From: Thuidium tamariscinum
Lineage: Eukaryota > Streptophyta > Bryopsida > Hypnales > Thuidiaceae
NCBI GenBank assembly: GCA_947034885.2
Contig: OX344752.2
Span: 3,658,001-3,722,000, forward strand
DNA length: 64,000 nt
Direction: 5' to 3'
Positions 35,047-45,126 of the stretch are shown in pieces. The notes below the pieces were generated by a model. That model ran no database searches. It saw only the letters and a program-made list of their open reading frames with translations, and was not told where the DNA came from. The translations under genes and the position numbers were made by a program. Position 1 is the first letter of the stretch. Each line of letters opens with the position of its first letter.

Positions 35047-36006
35047 TTAACCCCTAAAGGACCAAATTGCATTTTTTTGACAACATAGCAATTTTGGGCA
35101 GCTCATTATGAATGGAATTTTTTCTTTTATTTTTTTCTTTCAAATTTTCACACAACATGTGTCCAAAGAGTACCTTTAAGGCCCAACAATTTTCATAACT
35201 TTTGACTATATGGTTAAAAAGTAATTGCATGATATGTGATTTTCTTTGATCTTTTGGATAGCCTAGGCAACTCAAAAAGCTCCTTCAAAAACACTCTTTT
35301 AAGAATTAAGAAATTGAAATTGATTTATTAGATTTTTGTCTAAGTAGAAAGCTTTGAATCATTCCATTCTTGATCAACGAGCCAAAAGTTATGAAGAGTT
35401 TTAGTTTGTGGTAGTTTGTGGGTAGTTATAGAATCTCTACTCTAGAGAAAAGTTTGAAATTTTTTACTTAATTCCATTTTTGAATATTTTTGAAAAAAAA
35501 TTGAAACATTGGGTGAAGATAATTTATTAAAATATTACAACCATTGGGATTAGCATTTTTCATTTGCATAAATAAATTGTTCATAATTTAGTATTTTGAA
35601 GCATTTTCTACTTCTTTCTACTTACTATTTTTTTCCTATATGTTATACAATTCCAAATGATTTGAAATTTTTGAACATATAAATAACTTGCATTGAAGAG
35701 TGAATCAAAAGATTAACTACCATTTTGAACATTTTTTCATACAAATGTGACCTTGTGAAGTGTAGTTGCCCGGATTATTGCAGGGATAAAAAAAGGATTT
35801 TTGTCAATTCAAATGTTAATATCTTGCAATCTACACGGTGGAAATTTCTCAAATTTTTTCCACATCTTTTCAAGCCCCTTTACTACAAGATCCTATGGTT
35901 ATACGCGTCAAAAAATAGTTTTTTTCTGAAATTTTGCACTTGTATTAGAAATCATTGTTTTGAAGTGTTTTTGGTGAAAACATAGTCAAAAACCTTTAGG
36001 GGTTAA
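35047..36006 (+). mobile_element. complete 960-bp TTAA-bounded element (family F1)
   Basis: TTAA at 35047-35050 followed by CCCCTAAAGGACC, and CCTTTAGGGG followed by TTAA at 36003-36006, give 10-bp inverted ends next to a TTAA on each side. The element is AT-rich and non-coding; open frames at 35054-35275 and 35725-35985 are not conserved in relatives. Interrupted or partial relatives lie at about 14570-16239, 17965-18130, 18930-19108, 37588-37800 and 58747-63561. It serves as the reference for reading the nested insertions. Confidence 0.75.
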
Positions 36007-37587
36007 GCTTTTGTTTCTCTTGGCAATGAAACTTTAGCTTCTAAGGTCTAATTGGGAGCTCTAATACAAATATTAATTGGGTGCTAATTTTATGATTTAA
36101 GATTCATGTAAATTAGTGATCTATTTCACAAACTCCACTTAATTCTTTCCCTACTCTTCTATTAAGTTTCTAGAATAAATTTGAATATTTTGACTAAATC
36201 TTATAGATATGGAATACACAAAATAAGACACTTCTTTACAAGTTAGCTTGCAAAGCATCCAAAAATAGATCCTGTAGCGACTTCTCATTAGTAACTTCTA
36301 CTATTTTCTCTTTTAGTTGCTCTATTTAGTTTTCAACTCATGCTTTTATGATAGCAAAAATATGCATGTAATTTTGAAGATAGTTGTAGACTATTATAGA
36401 AGATTCAATTAGAATTTAGTCCTTCAAAAAAGATTTTCCGCAAACAGGCCAACAAGGGCAATCTTCTTTGACTAAGTTGGAAATTGAAAACATTTTTCAA
36501 GTTTTTTGGAATTGGAATTACTTTTGCCAAGTTTCATAATGTTTACACTTCTATGTTAATAAAAATAAATTACATTTAGCCATAGTTCTACCTTGTTGTC
36601 AAATTAAAAGCAACCAAAAAGTTGAAGTCTAGTATTTAAATTAATCAAAAACTTAAGTTGTTTCTTCATTTGATTTTCATAGGCTCCTCTTTAAAATATT
36701 GTCACCCAAAAATTCTAATTTTCTTCTTGCAAATGTTGTGAAATGGTCATGAGTTCAAACAAGAATGCATATTGGTGACACAACGTCCACGATTGATTGT
36801 CTAACTATTGTTGGGTCAATTGACCTTCAATTGTTGTGATACAAAGAAGTAAGAATTTCACAAGGGAAGGAACACACTAGGGTAATTTTCTTAAATCTAC
36901 CTCCTAATGGAGACACCAAGGATGGAATTTGCCATTTGGATTTATGAGGCTTAAGTAGCCAAGCTATTCCCAAGAAAGGCTTCATTCATTCTAGTCTTTG
37001 AGACAAGAGTTGTACTTGGCTTTTTCTTGTAAATGTTTCACATTACTATGTAGAATTCTAGAAAATCTTTTGTCTTATCTATAAAAATTAAGACAATTTT
37101 TGCATATAGAAGTGTTAGAGGTGACCATAAGATGCAAGTGCCCAAGACAAAAATAAAAATGACACTTAGCATGGTATGTCTTGGTACAAATCCAAGAATG
37201 ACCATAGTTAGGCTATGACTATTGAAGCATCATGATCTTGAAAAAATAATTTTTTATGATTCATTTCTAAACTCAATTTTTACAATTTTCCAAAAAAAAA
37301 GGTTTACAAGGTTAATATCTTTGGCTTAAACAATCTCATTGTTGAGGTTAGTGTGTTTCAATTCCATCTTAGAGCTATTAATGTTTTAGTTTTTCTTCAG
37401 TCAATCTTGAACCTACTTCTACTTAACAACTTTTTATTGAGTGAAAACTAAATGGTTTTTTGTTTGAATTTTTTTCCTAGACTCTTAATTCAATCCTTCA
37501 TCATGTAAAATTAGAAATTCAAAATTAATAGAGTAAAAAAATTTAAGTTGAGAAGGTTTGAAGCCAAAAATATGTAATTGTAGAAGG
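36007..37587. other. AT-rich intergenic DNA
   Basis: No gene recognised. Short open frames are absent or AT-driven. Confidence 0.4.
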
Positions 37588-37800
37588 TGCACAAATCTTG
37601 TTTCCTTCACTTTAAATGCAATATATTGCAATCTACAAGGTCAAAGTTCTTGAAATTTCTTCCACACATTTTAACACTAGGGCTAGTACAAGATCCTATA
37701 GTTTCTTGTGAAATTAAAAAAAACAAATTGCTCTTTGCTATAGAAATGACAATTTTTCAGAGTGGTTTTGATGAAACAGAAGCTTTAGGACTTTAAATGT
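37588..37800 (+). repeat. partial copy of the F1 TTAA element
   Basis: It resembles the last 200 bp of the 35047-36006 element: ATATTGCAATCTACAAGGT, TTTCTTCCACACATTTT, TACAAGATCCTATAG and TTTTGATGAAACA, ending in GAAGCTTTAGGACTTTAA where the terminal repeat has decayed. The open frame 37587-37796 is incidental. Confidence 0.6.
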
Positions 37801-38352
37801 AAAATAGACAAAATCTACAGGTATAAAATTTTAGCGTGTCATGGTCTCCTATAAATTATCTAAGCCTGTTTCAAAGAGGTGATTTGAATAAACCCTCCTA
37901 GAATCTAACAAAACATTATCTACTTTGGCTCTGTAGGATTCCAAGTGGACCCTTGGTTAAAATGTAAAACTTGGAATTGTTTATCCAAAATGTCATTTGG
38001 AATCCTATATGCCCAAGATATTCCTATTTCAAATTAGGGTAGTAATAGGCTTTTTCAACCTTATCTCTCCACTAATTGAGACAATTTAAGAGTGCCTTCA
38101 GTCTGGCTCTATATAAATGGCTAAGGTGAATTGACCCCATCAGTTGACCACTTAGGAAAATGCTGAGATTTTTTATTTTCTATACATGATAAAATTTACA
38201 AATATTGAATTCATATTTGCAATTAGAGGCCTCAAATTAGCTAGTATAAGTGTCCTGGGTAAATTACTCGGGCACAAAAGATGGGGCTTTTATTCTTTGT
38301 ACTAGGATGATGTAGTGTAGTCGAGTAAGGGGGCCAGTTTACCTTGACCGTG
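37801..38352 (+). repeat. dispersed repeat segment, family H copy 2
   Basis: The part 38150-38290 matches 6160-6290 and the phrase near 6500, as described for the first copy. A family G MITE follows at once, as in the first copy. Confidence 0.5.
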
Positions 38353-38738
38353 TAAGGGTGAAACGCCCATTCCCAAATGTGTCCCTTGTAGTGAACTGTA
38401 GACTCATCCAATTGCGTCAATAGAGCTCCCTTAATGTTTGCCACATGCTTAATTCTAATTAGCTGACGCATTTTAAGGACACATATAAATATCTAATTGG
38501 CTCACTGCTGATTTTAGCAAGGTTTAGTTTTGGGTGCACCTATTGCATAGTTTCAGTGATTTAAGGAGCCAACACTTTGAAAAATCAAAGAAATTACATA
38601 CAACATCCAAATTTTTTTTTTTTTTTTTAATATCCGTGATTTTCACTCGCTAATACTAGAAAAATATCATTTTTAGAAAAAACTGCCTCCAACTATGCTG
38701 ACTTCCTTATTTGGACGGTTTTGGGTGCTTCCACCGTA
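38353..38738 (+). mobile_element. MITE-like element, family G copy 3, upstream of the Lifeguard gene
   Basis: It aligns end to end with 6570-6958 and, inverted, with 2925-3304. It begins TAAGGGTGAAACGCCCAT and ends GTGCTTCCACCGTA. The GC-rich 5' region of the Lifeguard gene starts immediately after it, just as the GC-richer upstream region of ADF copy 1 begins close to its own copy. Confidence 0.7.
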
Positions 38739-39598
38739 AAACCGGACCACCGGTCGAGCAAGCCCAGAGTGCTGGTGCCTTTCGCCCACGCTCGTGTCGC
38801 GGCAAGTGGCGCCTTCCCAGGAGCCCGCCCCACCGGACTTCCGTTGCCAAGCCAACAAAACAACAACCCACTTCGCCGCAAACCTCCAGATCCCCTCGGA
38901 AGGACACTTCCAGAACCCTCCAGCTCCGCCACGCCATTGCCATCGCCCCTCCGTCTCCACCGCTGTCCGAACCCTAATCTCCTCAGCTCACTTATCCCAA
39001 GTCCAATTCAGTCCCAGCATTTACTATCTGCAAATCGGCGCTCGACATTTTTGGGATCCAGTTCGGTCTGGTATCGCAATTTCGGGATCCAATTTGGTCT
39101 GGGTCGAGTTTTGCAGTTTCGGGATCCTATTCGGTGAGTATAATTTCGGCATTCAACTTGGTGCGTGCTAATCCAGGATCTAATGTGGTGATTGCAATTT
39201 CGGGACCTGAATTTGTTGCGAGCAGCTCCGGGGTTCAATTGTGTGCGTGCAATTCCAGGACCTAATTTGGTGTTTTCAAGTTCGGGACCCAATTTGTCGC
39301 GCGCAGTTTCGGATTACAATTTGCGTGTGCAATTTCAGATTCCAATTCTGTGCATGCAAGTCCGGGACTTAATTCGGTGTTTGCAATTTCGGGCCGCAAT
39401 TTGTTGCGCATGGTTTCGAGTCCAAAGTTGTTGCGCGCAGTTTAGGGTTCCAATTTGGTGCATGCAATTCCAGGACCTAATTTGGTGCGGGCAATTTCAG
39501 GACCAAATTTGGCGTCTGCAGTTTTCGGGATTAAATTCCGTTTTTGAGATTTGGTGCGTGCGATTTTGGGATCACTTGGTTAGGCAATAACAACAAGG
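38739..39598 (+). promoter_or_regulatory. GC-rich promoter and 5' leader region of the Lifeguard gene
   Basis: This GC-rich stretch joins the MITE to the start codon. It includes CCGAACCCTAATCTCC near 38966, a common kind of sequence near plant transcription starts, so the transcript may begin around 38.95-39.0 kb. The downstream half is a degenerate repeat listed separately. Several overlapping open frames (38711-38977, 38721-39137, 38794-39171) reflect GC richness and show no known protein. Confidence 0.45.
39060..39570 (+). repeat. degenerate ~27-bp minisatellite in the Lifeguard 5' leader
   Basis: About 17-19 diverged units of roughly 24-37 bp follow the pattern GCAATTTCGGGACCCAATT followed by TGGTGCGT. 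Landmarks (TTTCGGGATCC or TTCCAGGACC) occur near 39080, 39117, 39147, 39202, 39251, 39280, 39331, 39357, 39385, 39439, 39468 and 39493. The mean unit is close to nine codons, which explains the long open frames 39192-39590 (plus) and 39008-39292 (minus). It ends about 30 bp before the start codon. Confidence 0.75.
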
Positions 39599-41705
39599 AT
39601 GGCCAAGTATGACAGCAGCAGCAAGTATGCGGGGTACACGACCGCACCCGACCTCGAGCTGGGATACGGGACCACTCCGGCTCTCTACCCTGGCATTCCC
39701 GCGGACGAGAATGAGCTCCGATGGGGTTTCATCCGCAAGGTCTACAGCATTCTCAGCATTCAGCTGTTGCTCACGGCCGCCGTGTCGTCGTTTGTGGTGT
39801 TCACGCCCGCCGTCATGGAATTTTTCCTGGCCCATGGCTGGGTTCTCATCATGACCAGTTTCGTGCCCCTTATCTGTGAGTGTTCTGGAACCTTAACACG
39901 TGTTTTAGGGTTTAGAGAATTTGTGCTGAATTCGTGAAGGTTGATGGTTGTTTTTGGTCGATGATTCTGCGGTTAGGTGCTTGTTTCCTTTTTTAGGGTT
40001 TTGGATTGCGAGGAAGAATTTCATTTAGGTTCAGTGGTTTAATGATATTGATAGTGTTTTTATCTTTTTTCCGAGGGATTTGAGAGTTTTCTCACTATAG
40101 TTTTCAGACAAGTGTAAACGAGTGCTTGCTTTTACGTTCAGTCTCAGTCGCTAAAAGACCTAAAATTTATTTTGGGTCACCTTTGGCGCTTGGATTTTGT
40201 GAGTTTTTGTTTCCTCTTGGGGTTTTTGAATTCCGAGTGAGAATCTAATTGAGGTTTAGGTATTGATGATATTGTGTTGTTTTATATGCTTTCCTGAGGC
40301 AGTTTGGAGTTTACTCTGTTTAATTAGCGCTTGTATGAAACCCGAGTCCTATTTGCTTAAACACCTAGAATTTGTTTTGGCCACCTTTCTGATGACTACA
40401 TCTCTTTACTCGCTGATGTCGGTGTTGTTCGATACTTTTGCAGTGATGTGTCCCTTGTATTACTACCACCAACAGCACCCAGTGAATCTGCTCCTGCTTA
40501 GTCTATTTACTGCTGCAATCAGTTTAAGCGTTGGAATATCATGTGCTCTCACGAATGGTATGTGTGAATACGCCTCCTTGCTCGTAATGTGACTTTAGCA
40601 CGGTGGTTTTTCCAGGCTGGTCTTTAGATCTGGTCTATTTTGTGATTTCGAACGTTTACGGTTTCTGGACTCTGAAAGGGACTAAGATTTTGAGATCGTT
40701 GTTTTGCTAACTTCCTTCTGGGATGTGAATTGTGCAGGAAAAATCGTGCTGGAAGCTCTTATTTTGACATTAGCCGTGGTTTTGTCCCTCACGACATATA
40801 CACATTGGGCAGCAAGAAGGGGTCATGATTTCAGTTTCTTAGGCCCCATTTTGTTTACCAGCCTTATTGTTGTCTTGCTCTTCGGGTTTATTCAGGTTCG
40901 TTTTTCTGCCTGATGTTTCTCTGGGTGTCCAAAAGTTAATGGTGGAACATTTTTGTCGCTACAGGGTGGACTTGATAAATTTTGCTAGAAGTGTTAGTAT
41001 GATATTGCCACTGAGTTAAATTTCAGAGTCCAACGCTCAACTTTCTCTGAAATTCCATATTGCTTGTATATCCTGAGAATTTGTGGAGCTGTGTACACAT
41101 CTGATTAGACAACCAGCTATGAGCACATGTGCGATTGCTATAGAAGCCCAGTCATCTCAGTGGCCGTGTGCTTAGCGAGGGTTGGGTGTAAATATCTTGA
41201 GCCTAAAATTCGTTTTGAAGCATGGACTGTTTATGGTTAGTTTTCTTTGGAGGAGAGATGGGAATTTAGCCTTTGGAAGTACACTGATAAATTCTATTAG
41301 TGTAGGCGTAAATCAGTGGTCAACTATTTTTGTCGAAATTAGTATAATACAGTAATATTGCAACATGCTCTATTTTATTCTAGGTTAACTTTGGTAAATT
41401 AGTGTCTCACACATCAATAGGATAAATCAGTGGTTTTTTCTTTAATACGTCACTTGGTACTCACAACCAGCAAAACGTGTTGTTTTTTGCAACAGGTGTT
41501 CCTCCCGCTGGGTCCGGTTTCGCAAATGATCTACGGTGGTCTGACTGCACTTATTTTCAGTGCCTATATCGTTTACGATACCGACAACCTCATCAAGCGA
41601 TACAGTTATGATGAGTACATATGGGCGTCGGTGGCTTTGTATCTCGACATCCTGAATCTATTCCTTGCCCTCCTGGAGATCCTAAGAAGTGTGCAGAACA
41701 ATTAA
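39599..41705 (+). CDS. LFG: Lifeguard/BI-1-like (TMBIM family) membrane protein, four exons
   Basis: Predicted 252-residue multi-pass membrane protein of the BAX inhibitor-1/Lifeguard family, which in plants acts in endomembranes to restrain cell death and affect defence and calcium handling. Exons: 39599-39875, 40444-40557, 40738-40895 and 41496-41705, all with GT donors and AG acceptors. The phases join cleanly at PLI-L-MCPLYYYHQQ, LTNG-KIVLEA and FGFIQ-VFLPLG. Plant Lifeguard hallmarks are NELRWGFIRKVYSI (about residues 38-51), CPLYYYHQ, FLGP and the C-terminal AYIVYDTDNLIKRYSYDEYI followed by a last hydrophobic helix and EILRSVQNN. Seven membrane segments are expected for the family, and the hydrophobic blocks fit. 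The start is a true ATG in AAGGATGGCC. Length matches the usual 235-250 residues. The open frames at 40263-40592 and 40704-40913 are exons 2 and 3 read into introns. Confidence 0.94.
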
Positions 41706-43177
41706 GTGGATGAAATATTTTCATGTATAGTAATGTCTATATATAATATGTCACTAGGGATGGGGACACAGGAGACGTGAAATTTGTAGGATGGTTGAGA
41801 AATGTGGAATAGCGATTGAAGCGTGACTGTGAAGTGGGAAAAAATAAATCAATTTGAAGAAAAGTTGATAAAATATTTCAGTTTGTTTGCTTGCCAAATC
41901 TAGGATGTTTGTGTCAATCAGAAGTTGCATGTTGCTTTACTCATACAATCTTTTGATCTGTAATGTGCTCTAGAATGGAGAATGCCGAGACAATGAATTG
42001 GGTTGAGGGGAAGCAAAGCTCATATCAGAAGGACATCTCTCCAGAGTGTTGCCAAAGATGTACCTAATTATGTATTATTTGGGTGTGAAAATAATCTTGT
42101 CATTTCGGTTGCCTTCAGCCACTAAATTACTTAACTTAGTGAGGATGCTGAGGATTAAAAGTGTTTTGATGAATGATTTTCAGAGAATATCATAATATAT
42201 GGCTGACTACCTTGGTAATAGGATTGCATCTTTCTAAGGCTAATTGGAATCAAGCCATGAACCTTCATTACTAAATTGTTTTGTACCATTTGCAAGCAAA
42301 CATGAACACCTTAAATATGTGTATGAATGGTTAAAGAAGCTATAATAAAACTTTAATAGATCTTGTATATTGACCTTTGTATAGTAGAACCTCTCTTATT
42401 GAACTTTTTCTAGGTTGATAAACCTCAGTGTGTCAAATTGGTCTTGACTTGAGCCAAATTACTAAGGTAGTGAGGAAATCTAACCCTTTCTAAGTGAATA
42501 AACCTCTGTAATTCAATATGTCAGATTAAGTTGGGACCAATTGAGTTAGAGAGGTTCTATTGTAGTTAATTTCCTAATTTGAATGAATCATAGTTGTTGC
42601 ATTCAATTAAAATTATGAATTTTATTAGAGGTAAACAAAAAAATACAAAACAAGAACTAGAGATGGACTTATAAGGATATCGAAGGTAGATTTAGCCTAA
42701 TTCTACTTGCAACTTATTTCTGTCACCCAATATTTGGCCCCATTTCCACCCATTCTACCATCCAAATTTGTCCAAAATGAGCCAAATCTACTTAGAAATC
42801 TAACAAAATTAGTTTATTAATGTCATTTAGAATAATATGTCAATAGGTGAATGGTGAATCCTTAGATGCTAATAGGTACGTAAGAAGTGATCCTAGTCTA
42901 TGAGTGCTTTTGTAATTTAGGCTTATGACTTCAAAAATTCTTTGAAATTACAATTTTGATCAAAAAAATTTAATTCTACTTAGATTTGATTCATGAAACA
43001 TGTGCACACGTCTCAAAAATATGTACCCCTTAGAATTGCTAGGAAGATAGTTAGATTGCAAATCAAGGTATTAATGGGCTCATCTATCGTATATGAGCTT
43101 AGCTTTCCAAAGACCTTACACACACTGTCTAAATTCATTTCAATTGTTTGTTCATAATGAGTGTTTGAGTAACATCA
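41706..43177. other. 3' flank of the Lifeguard gene and spacer
   Basis: The first few hundred bases are the probable 3' UTR. The part 42370-42560 contains two similar phrases (AGTAGAACCTCTCTTATT and a later GAGAGGTTCTATTGTAG in inverse orientation), a possible small foldback. No gene was recognised. Confidence 0.4.
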
Positions 43178-43380
43178 TTAACCCTTAAATGACCACTTAG
43201 ATGTTTTGCATCCGATGAATGACAAAGAATCTTCCCTTGTAGGATAGAAGTGCAACTATTCATCCTCAGTATTAAATACTTTGAATTGCAATGAGTATAT
43301 TTGGCTTATTCAAAGTAGATGATGTCACGGTATCAAAATGCATGATCTCCACGGCCACCAGTCTGTTGTTCAAGGGTTAA
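43178..43380 (+). mobile_element. intact 203-bp TTAA-bounded element (family F3)
   Basis: TTAA at 43178-43181 followed by CCCTTAAATGACC, and GTTCAAGGG followed by TTAA at 43377-43380. Its whole length aligns, inverted, with the two halves flanking the CACTA element at 20792-23614, so it shows what that site looked like before the CACTA insertion. Non-coding. Confidence 0.75.
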
Positions 43381-45126
43381 TTCTGTTGCATTTAGGTTTT
43401 TGCTCTTTCAAAACTTTTTCTTGTTAGTTTGATTTGTGAAAACTATTACAAGATTGATGTGAGGGTCAATGCTTTTATTCAGCTCAATATAAAACATCAA
43501 GTTTCGAGCTGAATATCAAAATCGAGGTTTCCCACGCTAAATTTCCATGAGGACAGAAAAAATCTTATTTTTTAAAATTGTGCACATTTTGTGATTGAAA
43601 GTTGCATTACAATCTTTGGTGATGGCGATGGGGAGACCACATGCAACTACGTCAAATACACCTTCAGTTGAGCAACACTCAACTCCATGCCAACAGCACT
43701 TTATACTCAATAGAGAGCCAATCTGAATTTGAGCATGATGTTAACTGAGACATCTTCGAAGCCTGCATCTTTGTAGAATAGAGAGATTCAAACAACCCAA
43801 CAATCCAACAACAAATGACTGGCAGAGCTTTGAGCCAAAATCGGTTTACAAGGGAGGAAATTCAAAATACAAAGCCCTTTCTAATATCAAGAAACGAAAC
43901 TGGAAATGTGTTACAAAAATCTGCTTTCTGTTGAAGGGTTGGCATGCGGAATCCAAATCACTACCTCTCCAGCCAAGTCACCCTTCCTTCTAATGCAAGC
44001 AGGGTCAGGTAGCAGCAGCCACCGGATAAATCATAGTATACAGGGGAAGAAAATAGGGGCAGAATGCAAGCACCTAGTCAAAAGAATGATCCTGGAATTG
44101 AACTACACTAACATTCTACAGCAGCATTGACCGCTCACCCATTTCAGTGTAGTTCAGCATTCGAGGAGTTTTTGGAGCTGCCCAGGTAATTTGCCTCCTC
44201 TGTGTAGCAGAAGCCGGAGAGGTCCAAGGCCACCAGTTGCATCCTCTCCTCTCCCAGTTCATTTCAAATTCTCACCGCCCATTTTCCTTCAACTTCAAAT
44301 TTGCTAAGGCTACAATCCTCCTCTTTCAATGACATGTTGGTTTTGAATCTAAACTCCAAATTTCATTACATTGGGCAGTCAAGGATGATGAATCAGGGGT
44401 TGGCTGCCAAAATCACCCCTGAAGCAATTCCCACCCCTATCTTGTCCAAGCACTCCAATCCCTCAAATGGGCAACTCTAAAGCAATACTTGCCTTGTCCA
44501 AGAACATACCCACCTCCAAAAACCCCGATACTAGCCTTGGATTTGAAATGGCAAGCGGCTAAAAACTGATAATTTCATGAAAAGAGTGTCTACGTATCCA
44601 CCTTTTATTTTTGCACACCGGTTGATTGCCTACCGATCCTACCAACTTTTTGTCTAGTTTTGGATCCTCCATTCAAACTCCAACCGGTTATTTTCGCAAA
44701 GACACCAGGCACCAGCTAACAATAAACTAACCGTCAAATCTCTCCAAAAATTTGTGTAGTTAGCAGAAGTAACTACACTTGCCTATAATAGTTGGAGACT
44801 ACCAACGCTTGCTCTACAAATGAGAGCGTCTCTGCCAAAGCAAGAAGATGTCAGAGAATCAGAGCATCTCAATACCTTAAATTCTTCCTCGAGCCCAAGT
44901 TGTTGGCAGCTCCTGTCAAAACCAATCTAGCCTTCCTCTTAGTCTCACGCACGACTGAAAATCTTCGATATCATACAGTGCCATGGAGCTTGGCTTAGTT
45001 TGCAGAATCCTCTCCTGCTGCATAGCGCATTCCAGTTGAAAAAGAAGCGGACAGTCCGTTCCTCCGTTGCATAAATTTCCAAGATCCTGATTTAGTCTGG
45101 AAGAGAGGCTTACGTCCGCGACCAAC
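43381..45126 (-). other. 3' flank and probable 3' UTR of the glycosyltransferase gene
   Basis: Balanced composition from about 43600 to the stop codon at 45127 suggests transcribed or recently genic DNA. Open frames at 43906-44130, 44792-44998 and 44916-45125 have no recognisable domain. No separate gene can be supported. Confidence 0.4.

Noticed and set aside
38673..38960. Minus-strand open frames next to the Lifeguard promoter
   Set aside because: Several overlapping frames on both strands in a GC-rich stretch, partly inside a MITE, with no domain.
39192..39590. 132-codon open frame in the Lifeguard leader
   Set aside because: It is produced by the ~27-bp degenerate repeat, has a matching open frame on the opposite strand, and shows no protein family pattern.
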